Origin: JAAYUJ01 sp963698165
GTDB lineage: Bacteria; Desulfobacterota; Syntrophobacteria; Syntrophobacterales; Syntrophobacteraceae
NCBI GenBank assembly: GCA_963698165.1
Contig: CAVOPT010000004.1
Coordinates: forward strand, 744,001 to 808,000
Length of the DNA: 64,000 nucleotides
Direction: 5' to 3'
Shown here: positions 43,727 to 52,194 of the stretch, one piece after another
Numbering within the stretch: the stretch's first letter is position 1
How the letters are laid out: every line of letters starts with the position of its first letter
The notes under the pieces: generated by a model
What the model saw: the letters and a program-made list of their open reading frames with translations, nothing else
Databases searched by the model: none
Told to the model about the DNA's origin: nothing
Position numbers and translations under genes: made by a program

Positions 43727-45877
43727 TCACGGGGTTTGCGGTATCTCTTCCTGTGCCTCGCCCTGCCGGAGGGGCAAAGCCAGATCGATGAGGAGCATGC
43801 CCGGCCTTTCGAGGCTTGCCTTGATGGTTCCCCCGTGCTTTTCCACAAGGATTTTTGACGTGGGAAGATCGATGATGGCGTGGGCCTTCTGAAACGTCGT
43901 GAACGGGTAGAAGTAGTGTTCCACATCGTCCGGAGCCATGTGCTGCACGGGATAGCGCATCTCCACAACGAAAAGCTCATTCCGGCGGCCCGTGTTTACA
44001 ATGAGCGTGCTCCCCACCGGCATCTGACTGAGAGCGGCCTTGATGAGGTTCTCCAGCACTCGCTGGATCTGTTTTGGATCCACCCAGGCTTCGGGGAGCC
44101 CATCGTCCAGATCGAGATCCACGCGGGCGGACCTTTCGCCGATCTCCACCCCCATGGATTCCACGACGCTTCGAATCAGCCCGTTCAGGTCCTCCATGGC
44201 CCGGTGAAGCTCCACAGGCTGAATGTAGCTGAGGATCATCCGCAGGATCAGTTCGAGCCGTCCCACCTCCTTGACGATGATCTCAACCTTTGAGCGGTTG
44301 GGATCGTCGGGGCCCATGGAGGAAAGCAGGCGCCGTGCAAACCCTCCCGCGGATACGAGGGGATTGCGGATCTCGTGAGCCAACCTCTCCGAGACCTCGC
44401 TGATGGTTTTCAGGCCCTCGGTTCGCACAATGTCTTCCTGCAGTTTCACCCGGCCCGTCACGTCCATGATGATGCCGTCCATGCTGCTCACGAGTCCCGC
44501 CGGAGCGTAAAACGGAATGGCCTGGTCGATGACGTAGACCATGTGGCCGTTCTTGTGGCGGACCCTGTATTCCGTGATGAATTCCTTCCCCTGCGCGGTG
44601 CTCTTGCGCCTGAGCTCTCGGACCCTGCCCCGGTCTTCGTCGTAGAGGCTCTCAGTCCACAAGGTGGGATTCCGCAGTATTTCCTCCGGACCGTACCCGA
44701 AAAGCTCCTCCACGAACTGGTTGACGAAAAGGACTTCGCCGGCCGGCCCCATGCGATAGACGACGAGGGGCACGTTCTCGACGAGGGTCCGATACTTCTC
44801 CTCCGATTCGATGAGATCGGCCGTACGCTGCCTCACAAGGGCTTCCGCTCTCTTGTAGTCGCTGATATCACTCAGGATTCCCACCGACCCGATGATCTCG
44901 CCGGTCTCGTCGCGCCAGGGAGACGAGTGGTCCCGCACCCACTTCAGGTGTCCCTCCTTGGTCCGTATGACGTAGTCCGCCCGGTATTCGCCGACTGTTC
45001 CATCGAGGCGTTCCTGAACGATGCGCCGTGGCGGAATGTCCTCCTCGCCGGGAAAGTCGATGCGGGTGACGAGGTTCGCAAAACCCGATTTCCCGATCTC
45101 TTCCGGGGAATAGCCCGTGAGGGTCTCGATGCCGGGGCTGAGATAGTCGTAGGTCATGGAGTCGTAGCGGAGGCGGTAGATCACGTCCCGAGCCGTTTCG
45201 GCCATGAAGCGAAAGCGCTCTTCGCTCTGGCGGAGGGACTCCTCCACCCTCTTGCGAGAGATTTCCACGGCGGCAAGGTTCCCGATCAAGGTGAGCGTGT
45301 CCAGATCAGACGGTGAAAACGCGGTGCTTGTCCGGTTGAGAACGTAGAGCACGCCGAGGATCGCCGTTCCCATCTGCACCGGAACGGCCATGGCGGAGAC
45401 GATGCCCTCGTCGGCGACGACTTGCGCCATGTCGGGATCGGGGTGTGACTGGGCAAGGTAGTCCTCGAGGATGTAGCCCTTCCTGGATTTGGCCACCAGT
45501 CCCCCGAGCCCCTTTTCAAAGGGAAGGCGCAGCTTCCTGTATGCTTCCGTCCGGATTCCCGAGGAACTGTGCTTGTAAAACTCGCCGGAAGCCTCATCGA
45601 GGAGCGCGATGTGGGAGAGATCGGACCGGAGAATGTCCCGGCTCTTTTCGACGATGAGCTGGAGGTTGTCGTCGAGGTTCCGGTCGGTGGTCATGGCAAT
45701 GGCGAGATCGTAGAGCCCCTGAAATCTCATCAGTTCCCGCTGAAGGTCCTCTTCCGCGCGCCTCCTCGCAAGGACTTCACGCTCCAGCTCCGCTATTCTC
45801 TTCTGCAGGTCTTCGGATTCGGATGTATTCCGGAGAACCATGAGAATGTCCTCCAATCTTTGCGCTGAGGCTCTCAT
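43727..45877 (-). CDS. GAF-PAS-PAS histidine kinase-like protein with degenerate ATPase domain
   Basis: 716 aa, no transmembrane helices. N-terminal coiled coil (residues about 18-50), GAF (about 55-210), PAS with PAC (GYSPEEIGKSGF, WVRDHSSPWRDETGEIIGSV), second PAS, then a HisKA helix with an intact SERLAHEIRNPLVSAGG. The ATPase domain is decayed: the N-box reads NLIKAALSQMP where NxxxNA is expected, no DxGxG is found, and YPFTTFQKAHAIIDLP lacks the GTGLGL glycines. Phosphorylation activity is doubtful; it may act as a phosphatase, scaffold or dimer partner. Its start overlaps the stop of the YihY gene (ATGA). Confidence 0.88.
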   Translation of the reverse strand: MRASAQRLEDILMVLRNTSESEDLQKRIAELEREVLARRRAEEDLQRELMRFQGLYDLAIAMTTDRNLDDNLQLIVEKSRDILRSDLSHIALLDEASGEFYKHSSSGIRTEAYRKLRLPFEKGLGGLVAKSRKGYILEDYLAQSHPDPDMAQVVADEGIVSAMAVPVQMGTAILGVLYVLNRTSTAFSPSDLDTLTLIGNLAAVEISRKRVEESLRQSEERFRFMAETARDVIYRLRYDSMTYDYLSPGIETLTGYSPEEIGKSGFANLVTRIDFPGEEDIPPRRIVQERLDGTVGEYRADYVIRTKEGHLKWVRDHSSPWRDETGEIIGSVGILSDISDYKRAEALVRQRTADLIESEEKYRTLVENVPLVVYRMGPAGEVLFVNQFVEELFGYGPEEILRNPTLWTESLYDEDRGRVRELRRKSTAQGKEFITEYRVRHKNGHMVYVIDQAIPFYAPAGLVSSMDGIIMDVTGRVKLQEDIVRTEGLKTISEVSERLAHEIRNPLVSAGGFARRLLSSMGPDDPNRSKVEIIVKEVGRLELILRMILSYIQPVELHRAMEDLNGLIRSVVESMGVEIGERSARVDLDLDDGLPEAWVDPKQIQRVLENLIKAALSQMPVGSTLIVNTGRRNELFVVEMRYPVQHMAPDDVEHYFYPFTTFQKAHAIIDLPTSKILVEKHGGTIKASLERPGMLLIDLALPLRQGEAQEEIPQTP

Positions 45878-47217
45878 ATGTCCTTCAGCAGGAGGTTTGC
45901 GGGGGAGGACTGCACAACACGGCGAAACTGCTCCATGGACTCCGTGATTCGCTCAAGTGTGTCGCTCGGGGGGAGGGGCAAATCCTGGGAGCCGTTTTGG
46001 TCCAGGCGGTCCATCACAAGCTGGATGCTGATCCTTTGGGGATCGAGCCCGGGCAGGTACATGGCTTCCCGGTCCCGGTCACTCTTCACCTGGGAAAGGA
46101 CGCCGCATGCAAGCAACTCTTCCAGGGTCTCTCCAAGGAGAGTCATCGGCACATGCAGTTCCCTCGCAAGGTCTTTTTCCCCGAGGGCCCCTTCTGCATG
46201 GCGGAAATGCTTCACGACCCGGTGTGTCACGAGGAGCGCAAGAACTCGGCGGCTCCCCGTGCCGATTTGGGGGGAATTGGACTTTGCCGCGAGGCGATCC
46301 TGGTTCTGATAGGCAAAGGAGATCCGAGCCCCGAGAAGCACGATGAGCCAACTCGCCTGAAGCCACGCGAGAAAAAGGGGTAAGGCCGCGAAGCTTCCGT
46401 AGACGGCGTTGACCTTGGCCACTCCGATCTGGAACTGGATGTAGATCTCTTGAAACAACTGGAAGGCGGTTCCGGCCAGAACTCCACCCAACACGGCCGA
46501 CGTGAAGTCGACGCGGACATTGGGGATGGCCGCATAGAGCAGGGTGAAGAGGACCCAGACGGCCATGAGAGGCAGGAGCTTGAGTCCCAGGAGTATGGCG
46601 GGGCTGAATGTTTCGAGGATCTTCACCCGGTTGACGAAGAAGGTCACTTCGCTCGTGATCAACACCGTCAAGGCGCTGGAAAGGGAAAGGAGCACGGCGC
46701 ACAGGACGGAAAGGGAGAGGTAGTCCGTCCCCTTCCGCAGGAAAGGCCTTTCCCTGGCTCCACCCCAGATCTCGTTGAAGCTCTTTTCAATGCTCCCGAA
46801 CACCATCACCACGGACCAGAAGAGCACGAGCACTCCTACTCCCGCCACGACTCCTCCCTTGGCTGTTTCCAGGAGGTTGTGGGCGAATCCGATCATCCGC
46901 GTGATGACTTCCTCCTGACCCTGCCCCCTGGAGAGGAGTTCCTGCTCGAGAAGCCTGTCGAGGCCGAATCCCTTTGCCAGCCCAAACAGCATGGCCAGAA
47001 CCGGGACAATGGAGAGAAGGCTGTAGAAGGTGAGGCTCGCCGCCCGAAGGTGGATCCTCTCTTCCGCGAGATCCCGGATGAGCACCACAAAGATTCTCAG
47101 GGTCCCGATGAGGAATCGCTGAATGAATGGGAGGCTTCTCACATCCTTTCGCCAGATTCCATGGAGAAGAAATTCCCTTGCGTCCCTGAGCTTTCCATCG
47201 ATCGTGAGACTTCCCAT
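45874..47217 (-). CDS. YihY/BrkB family membrane protein
   Basis: 447 aa from the ATG at 47217 (MGSLTIDGKLRDAREFLLHG); a TTG at 47265 in the same frame lacks a ribosome binding site. Six or so membrane helices with the family segments RAASLTFYSLLSIVPVLAML, GVLVLFWSVVMVFGSIEKSF, NEIWGGARERPFLRK and AVYGSFAALPLFLAWLQASW. A cytosolic C-terminal winged-helix-like region (EKDLARELHVPMTLLGETLE) of about 130 residues follows. The E. coli family member was once misnamed RNase BN; the true function is unknown. Coupled by ATGA to the degenerate kinase. Confidence 0.9.
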   Translation of the reverse strand: MGSLTIDGKLRDAREFLLHGIWRKDVRSLPFIQRFLIGTLRIFVVLIRDLAEERIHLRAASLTFYSLLSIVPVLAMLFGLAKGFGLDRLLEQELLSRGQGQEEVITRMIGFAHNLLETAKGGVVAGVGVLVLFWSVVMVFGSIEKSFNEIWGGARERPFLRKGTDYLSLSVLCAVLLSLSSALTVLITSEVTFFVNRVKILETFSPAILLGLKLLPLMAVWVLFTLLYAAIPNVRVDFTSAVLGGVLAGTAFQLFQEIYIQFQIGVAKVNAVYGSFAALPLFLAWLQASWLIVLLGARISFAYQNQDRLAAKSNSPQIGTGSRRVLALLVTHRVVKHFRHAEGALGEKDLARELHVPMTLLGETLEELLACGVLSQVKSDRDREAMYLPGLDPQRISIQLVMDRLDQNGSQDLPLPPSDTLERITESMEQFRRVVQSSPANLLLKDI

Positions 47218-47340
47218 GATTCGCAACCACCCTTTTCCAGGAGGGATCAGTCTGATTTCTGTCAATCAGCTTAATGCAATCCGTTGGGAAAAATCAACGT
47301 GCGCGGCATGGATGGCCGCTGGTGATGATTGCACGCGGCG

Positions 47341-48171
47341 CTACTCGTCTCCTCGCGCGGGCTGGGACCCGCTTCCCGCCGTGTCGAGTGTGTCTCCAAA
47401 GAGCTTTATGGCGGGCCTTTGTATGGCCGGATCGTCGTAGCTCACGAAGGCGCCGCTCAGGGACAGGGGCGCATGAAGGGCAAGCCAGGCGACGGAGCGG
47501 GCGGGAACCCGCGGCGGCTCCAACCTTCCCCCCTCCTTCAGACCCCGGTAATAGGCGGCCTGTTCCGGCAGGAGGGCCCCGGGGCCTTTCTCGCGAAGGA
47601 CGGCCTGCATGGCTGTGTCCACAACACCCGGGCGGACCGCCAAGGCAACGATGGAGTGCTCCTCCATCGCCAGCACCCGGGTGAAGTGGTTCAAAGCCGC
47701 CTTGGAAGCGCAGTAGGCGCTGGCACCTTGAATGGGAGTGGCGGCAGCGCCGCTGCTCACGTTGACGATGCGCCCGCTTCTCACCCTGAGCTCACTCAAA
47801 GCCGCTCTGCTCATGTGAACCGGGCCCAGAAGATTGACCTCGATGCACCGCTTCCAATGGATTGGGTCAACCTCGGCGGCGTTGCCGAGGGGTTCCACCA
47901 TGCCGGCGTTGTTAACGAGTGCGTCGATACGGCCAAACACGTTCAAGGTTCTTTCAACGGCGAGGGCACATGCGGCAGGATCGGCCACGTCGGCCACGGT
48001 AATGATGGCCTGGCCTCCTGCCCGGTTCACATCCGCCGCCACTTGATCGAGTTCGGCGGAAGAACGGGCCACGAGGCTCACCGCCGCCCCGACCTTTCCC
48101 AGCCAACGGGCTGTCGCGGCACCGAGTCCCCGCGATGCCCCCGTAACGATCACAGCGCGTCTATCCCCCAT
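47341..48171 (-). CDS. short-chain dehydrogenase/reductase
   Basis: 276 aa from the ATG at 48171 (MGDRRAVIVTGASRGLGAAT), with GGGGAGA upstream. Classical SDR motifs TGASRGLG (cofactor), NNAG, the catalytic Ser of VNVSSGAAATP, and YCASK. Arg in RSSAEL after strand 2 (LVARSSAEL) suggests NADPH preference. The C-terminal part RSVAWLALHAPLSLSGAFVS matches family members reducing small ketones or benzil. Substrate unknown. The gene is isolated: the YihY gene lies 124 bp downstream. Confidence 0.93.
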   Translation of the reverse strand: MGDRRAVIVTGASRGLGAATARWLGKVGAAVSLVARSSAELDQVAADVNRAGGQAIITVADVADPAACALAVERTLNVFGRIDALVNNAGMVEPLGNAAEVDPIHWKRCIEVNLLGPVHMSRAALSELRVRSGRIVNVSSGAAATPIQGASAYCASKAALNHFTRVLAMEEHSIVALAVRPGVVDTAMQAVLREKGPGALLPEQAAYYRGLKEGGRLEPPRVPARSVAWLALHAPLSLSGAFVSYDDPAIQRPAIKLFGDTLDTAGSGSQPARGDE

Positions 48172-48583
48172 GGGTTCTCCCCCCGTTGATTTCTGACCAG
48201 TACCAGTCGGAACTCTATAGGAGGGTGTAAGAAAACCTCCCATTGACCATCCATCGTTCCGGCGCCCGAAGGATATTGTGCTGTTGGGCAAGTGACAAGG
48301 GCACAAGGCCCTAGGCTACCCGTTCGTAGTCTAGCCCCCTTGTGGGCGTTAGGGTCAATACTGTTCACTAAAGGCGATCAAAGCTCCCCTCCCTTCATGG
48401 GAGGGGCTGGGGGAGGGTGAAAATTGAATGAGATCAACCCCCTCCCCTGACCCCTCCCACCGAGGGGAGGGGGACCCGCATGTGAGTCTCTCTTAAGTGA
48501 ACCGTATTGGCGTTAGGGTGCGATCCGTGCAAATATGCACGGAGAATGACGGCTGTATGGCTGCGCTGCGGACACCCGCCAGG
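48172..48583. other. 412-bp gap holding 125-bp repeat copy B
   Basis: No gene. The repeat occupies 48385-48509 and is flanked by an 11-bp direct repeat. The remainder (48172-48340) shows nothing recognisable. Confidence 0.6.
48385..48509 (-). repeat. 125-bp intergenic repeat, copy B (inverted relative to copy A)
   Basis: Aligns to 36744-36868 without gaps, with about 12 differences in 125. Differences at paired hairpin positions (for example CGG/TGG next to the loop) keep folding potential. GGCGTTAGGGT occurs at 48345-48355 and 48509-48519, a direct repeat bracketing this copy. Confidence 0.85.
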
Positions 48584-49369
48584 TCACCATTCACTGATGA
48601 GCCTTCGCTCCACCTCGCTCCACTTGGTGCTCAACGTGGCCACGGCGTCCATGGCCACGTCCAGGTGGATTGGCATGTGCCTGGAGTATATCTCCTCGTG
48701 GAGCCTCTTCCCCTTGATGCCCCGCTTCTCCAGGGGCATGTCGGAGACGAGCATGATGGAACCGATGGGAACTTCATAACGGTACGCCACGGAAAAGAGG
48801 GTGGCGAGCTCCATCTCGATGGCCATGATCCTCTGGTGGCGGAGATATGCGACGAAGTCCTCGTCGAATTCCCACAAGCGCCTGTCCGTCGTGTAGACTA
48901 TGCCGCATTTGGGGAGCAGGCCCACCTGCTTCACGGCGCCAATGCAGAAGAGATTCACCGAGGAAGCGGGAATGGCCGGGAACTCGGGAGGCAGGTAATG
49001 CCTGCTGGTCCCCTCCCCTCGTATGGCGGCCGTGGGGATGACGAAATCCCCCACCTGGAGCGTGTCATCGATGCCGCCGCACATGCCGAGCATGATGACC
49101 GACTTGAGGGTGTCCACGTAGGCGAGGCAGTTGATGATCAATGCGGCCTGGGGGGATCCGATGCCGAAGTCGATCATGGTGCAGTTCATCTCCCTGGCGT
49201 TGACGATGCGGAAATTCCCCTCGCTGTATTTCCCCTGTGTCCGCTCCTGAAAGGCCCTGATGTACTGCCTGAAATTTGTGATCAGGACATGTTCGCACAT
49301 CTCCTCCAGGGGGCTGTTGGTGTACCGTTCGAGGGTCTGCCGGATGTACTCGTGCTCTTTGAGTCCCAT
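48584..49369 (-). CDS. amn: AMP nucleosidase (short form)
   Basis: 261 aa from the ATG at 49369 (MGLKEHEYIRQTLERYT), preceded by AAGGAGG. It belongs to the nucleoside phosphorylase superfamily; the short AMP nucleosidases hydrolyse AMP to adenine and ribose 5-phosphate. Key segments: SVIMLGMCGGIDDTLQVGD, VIPTAAIRGEGTSRHYLP, and AIEMELATLFSVAYRYEVPI leading to IMLVSDMPLEKRG (MEL and Asp active-site pattern). It lacks the N-terminal regulatory domain of E. coli Amn (484 aa). It stands between repeat copy B and the divergent MoaD-like gene. Confidence 0.9.
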   Translation of the reverse strand: MGLKEHEYIRQTLERYTNSPLEEMCEHVLITNFRQYIRAFQERTQGKYSEGNFRIVNAREMNCTMIDFGIGSPQAALIINCLAYVDTLKSVIMLGMCGGIDDTLQVGDFVIPTAAIRGEGTSRHYLPPEFPAIPASSVNLFCIGAVKQVGLLPKCGIVYTTDRRLWEFDEDFVAYLRHQRIMAIEMELATLFSVAYRYEVPIGSIMLVSDMPLEKRGIKGKRLHEEIYSRHMPIHLDVAMDAVATLSTKWSEVERRLISEW

Positions 49370-49641
49370 AGACGCTGCCTCCTTGGGGTTGTGCGACATG
49401 TACAGGGGAAACGGGAGTGAAGGTGTACCAGGCAGAAGGTACACCCGCACGTGCAGGCTTTGCAAGGCCTGTGACGCGGTTCCCGTTTTTCTCTGACCCC
49501 TCTTGGGGGGGTGATGACAAACGGTTGCCCGGGCAATAACTTTACCAACAACGTGAAACGGTTCCGGGGATCCTGTGCTGACCCAATCGAGAACATCGGG
49601 GCAAAATACACCACCATGAAAGAGCCCAAGGAGGACGAACG

Positions 49642-49878
49642 ATGAAGATAAGCGTCAAATGCTTTGCAACCCTGGCGGAGGCACATGCCTGTGATTACAG
49701 GGAAGCCGCACACCACGAAGTGCCCGAAGGAGAGACAGTGAGGGATCTCGCCGTACGCTTGGGCATCCCGGCTGAGAAAATCAATCTCGTCTTCGTCAAC
49801 GGCAAGGGTGCGGATCTGGACACGGTTCTAAAGGACTCGGATCAGCTGGGCATTGCCCCTGCGACCGGTGGAATGTAA
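49642..49878 (+). CDS. MoaD/ThiS-like ubiquitin-fold protein
   Basis: 78 aa, AAGGAGG upstream. Beta-grasp sulfur-carrier-like protein: KISVKCFATLAEAH, GETVRDLAVRLGIPAEKINL and the end DQLGIAPATGGM. Such proteins carry sulfur as a C-terminal thiocarboxylate on Gly-Gly. Here a Met follows the GG, so either it is trimmed or the protein does not work as a carrier. There is no MoeB/ThiF-like activating enzyme or aldehyde oxidoreductase beside it. A standalone gene between the AMP nucleosidase and the phosphate pair. Confidence 0.85.
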   Translation: MKISVKCFATLAEAHACDYREAAHHEVPEGETVRDLAVRLGIPAEKINLVFVNGKGADLDTVLKDSDQLGIAPATGGM

Positions 49879-49972
49879 GAATCGGCCCCGGGCTTCATCC
49901 GACGTGGTGTCCCATGTGAATGGGTCGGAGAATCAAGAAAGGAATCAATCCGATCACGCCTGATCTTTGGAA

Positions 49973-50001
49973 TAAAAACGCCGCCAGAGGGAACCGGCGG
50001 T
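49973..50001 (-). terminator. terminator after the PiT phosphate transporter gene
   Basis: On the minus strand, ACCGCC (50001-49996) pairs with GGCGGC (49985-49980) (one wobble), followed by GTTTTTATT. It lies 99 bp beyond the PiT stop. Confidence 0.65.
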
Positions 50002-50099
50002 GGCATGAGTCGAGATCCTCACCACGGATGGAAAGGGCACGCCGTTGCGGATTACGGTGAGAACAGGCCTGGAGCGCGTCTTTCAAGCTTTCTCCCTCC

Positions 50100-51110
50100 T
50101 CAATCCACCAAACCCGCAAGCCACAGCAGTTCAAAGCAGACTGCCGCGACCGCGCCCGCCGCTGGTATGGTCAGGAGCCAGGCCGTGGCCATGCGCCCGG
50201 CGATCCCCCAGCGCACGGCCGACAACCGCTTGGAGGAACCCACGCCCAAAATCGCCGAGGAAATGACGTGGGTGGTGCTGATGGGAGCTCCAAACGATGA
50301 TGCCACCGAGATCACTCCGGCGGCGGACGTTTCGGCCGAAAACCCGTGCACCGCTTCAAGTTTAAAGATCTTGTGCCCCATGGTCTTGATGATTTTCCAA
50401 CCACCGATGGCGGTGCCCATGGCCATGGCCAGAGCGCAGCTCAGCCGGACCCAGAAAGGCACTGTCATCTCGGGGATCTGGTGCCCGACAAAGAGCGCCA
50501 ACGTGATGATGCCCATGGTTTTTTGAGCATCGTTGGTGCCGTGGCTGGTGGCCATGAAAGCTGATGAAAGGATCTGAAGCTTTCGAAACGCCTGGTTGAC
50601 CTTGCTGGGATGGGCGTTGTGGAATATCCAGGACAGAGCCACCATCATCAAGTAACCCGCCAGGAACCCCCCGAGCGGCGAAAGAACCAGTGGCATCAGT
50701 ATCTTACGGAAAATGGAGAAGAAGTTGAGGGCTTTGGTCCCTCTAAAGGTGAGGGTCGCGCCGATCAACCCGCCAATGAGGGCATGGGAGGAGGAAGACG
50801 GCAACCCCAGGTACCAGGTAAAGAGGTTCCAGACAATGGCCCCGCAAAGGCCCGCCAGCGTAATTGCCTGGCAGCCCTTGATCATGTCCGGGTGAACGAT
50901 GCCGCTGCCGATGGTCTGGGCCACATGAGTGCCGATGAAGGCTCCGAGCAGATTGAGCAGGGCCGCCATCATCACCGCTATTCCCGGCGACAAGACTTTG
51001 GTGGAAACAACGGTGGCAATGGCATTGGCCGTGTCGTGCGCTCCGTTGGTGAAATCGAACACCAGTGCTACGACAATGACCACCACCAGAAGGAAGGAAA
51101 TCTCAAGCAT
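50100..51110 (-). CDS. inorganic phosphate transporter, PiT family
   Basis: 336 aa integral membrane symporter with about ten helices. The two inverted PiT repeats carry the diagnostic FDFTNGAHDTANAIATVVST near the N-terminus and SHGTNDAQKTMGI in the middle; SSSSHALIGGLIGA and ISTTHVISSAILG mark the paired re-entrant loops. The ATG at 51110 overlaps the end of the DUF47 gene by 8 bp. This low-affinity phosphate (or metal-phosphate) uptake system is normally controlled by the DUF47 partner. Confidence 0.95.
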   Translation of the reverse strand: MLEISFLLVVVIVVALVFDFTNGAHDTANAIATVVSTKVLSPGIAVMMAALLNLLGAFIGTHVAQTIGSGIVHPDMIKGCQAITLAGLCGAIVWNLFTWYLGLPSSSSHALIGGLIGATLTFRGTKALNFFSIFRKILMPLVLSPLGGFLAGYLMMVALSWIFHNAHPSKVNQAFRKLQILSSAFMATSHGTNDAQKTMGIITLALFVGHQIPEMTVPFWVRLSCALAMAMGTAIGGWKIIKTMGHKIFKLEAVHGFSAETSAAGVISVASSFGAPISTTHVISSAILGVGSSKRLSAVRWGIAGRMATAWLLTIPAAGAVAAVCFELLWLAGLVD

Positions 51111-51732
51111 TCTTGAGCACGATCCCTTCGATGGCCTTGGCCAGTTGCCAGGCCCGATTAAAGGCCTTGTCGATGCGGTCGTAGACGTGGGTCCATTTGA
51201 TGATGTCCACAACGTCCACCGGCTCGGGCGACGGGTTATCGTAAAGCTCGCCCAACCCGCTCAGCAACAGCATTTCGCACTCCTTCTTGAGCTGTTTGAC
51301 CTGCGCGACGGTCTCAGAGATATCTTGTCCGCTACCCAGCATGCCAAGCATAGCCCCGATTCCCGTGACCATCTGTTTGATATCTGAAATCATTCGCTTG
51401 GCCGGGAACCGCATGCGGGAGAGCCCGTAGACTCCGATGCGGTTTGAAACAGCCTGAATGTGATTCAGGATGGTTTCCTGGGACGAGTTGATCGTGTGAA
51501 TGTCCTCGCGGTCAATGGGCGTGATGAAGGTAGTCGACAGCTCGCGGGCGATGGTCCGGTTGATGACGTCTCCCTCGGCTTCGAGTCTGTTGATCACCTG
51601 GCACTGATCCTCGCAGTCCGCGAATTCCTCGGCGATCTGATGGAGTATCGTCGCCGCATTCACGATAATGCGGTTCTGTTCGCGGAACAGTTCGAAAAAC
51701 TTTGGCGATTTGGGGAAAAGGCTGAAGGACAT
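51103..51732 (-). CDS. DUF47/PhoU-like regulator of the PiT transporter
   Basis: 209 aa from the ATG at 51732 (MSFSLFPKSPKFFELFREQ), with GGAGGGG upstream; the open frame runs to 51852 but the extra residues are not homologous. All-helical PhoU-like fold with the family segments ILHQIAEEFADCEDQCQVIN, EAEGDVINRTIARELSTTF, ITPIDREDIHTINSSQETIL. Acidic metal-binding positions of the E/DxxxD type are present. Proteins of this type bind metals and tune PiT uptake. It is translationally coupled to the PiT gene. Confidence 0.93.
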   Translation of the reverse strand: MSFSLFPKSPKFFELFREQNRIIVNAATILHQIAEEFADCEDQCQVINRLEAEGDVINRTIARELSTTFITPIDREDIHTINSSQETILNHIQAVSNRIGVYGLSRMRFPAKRMISDIKQMVTGIGAMLGMLGSGQDISETVAQVKQLKKECEMLLLSGLGELYDNPSPEPVDVVDIIKWTHVYDRIDKAFNRAWQLAKAIEGIVLKNA

Positions 51733-52194
51733 GGCCCCTCCTTGATCGAGCTGGTGTGTGAATTCGGATCGACATCCTGGCCCGGTCGCTGCAGTGGGAC
51801 CTTCCTGGTCCAGGAAAGCCAGGTGACAAGGCCATAAGGAATCGCCTCGCAATCATTTCAACCTACCACATCATGCAGAGGATCGTCAAAGTCTTGTGCT
51901 TAGGCATTCTTGGTCAATTGGTGACAGAAGGTGTCATTGGATGAGGTTGCGAGGCGGTCGAGTGATGTCGAAACATGATGAAGCGGGCATAACTTCAGGG
52001 TGAGACAGCAGGAGGTTTCAGAGCCCTGGCGGAGCGGCGGATATGTGGAAACGTCGGGATTTGAAACCCGACCGACGGGCTGGTGACGAGGAGCTGCAAT
52101 CGACAACGAACCAGTGCGGGTCGCCGCAATGAGCTTGCTGGGTGGCAGTGTGGATGAGTGGTGTGAACATGAGCGCACGAGCACGATTGGGGAG
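51733..52194. other. 462-bp gap at the change from housekeeping to accessory genes
   Basis: Several overlapping small frames on both strands, none with a ribosome binding site or recognisable homology. One hairpin, GTCGGG-ATTTGAAA-CCCGAC, lies near 52053-52072. The texture suggests decayed DNA, possibly the edge of an insertion, but no insertion sequence ends were found. Confidence 0.45.

Noticed and set aside
44080..44160. Reading the decayed ATPase domain as a frameshift
   Set aside because: The frame stays open and downstream ILVEKHGG is in frame, so the losses are substitutions, not an indel.
51900..52184. 94-codon minus-strand frame, possible insertion-sequence remnant
   Set aside because: Composition suggests non-coding DNA; no transposase motif and no terminal inverted repeats found.
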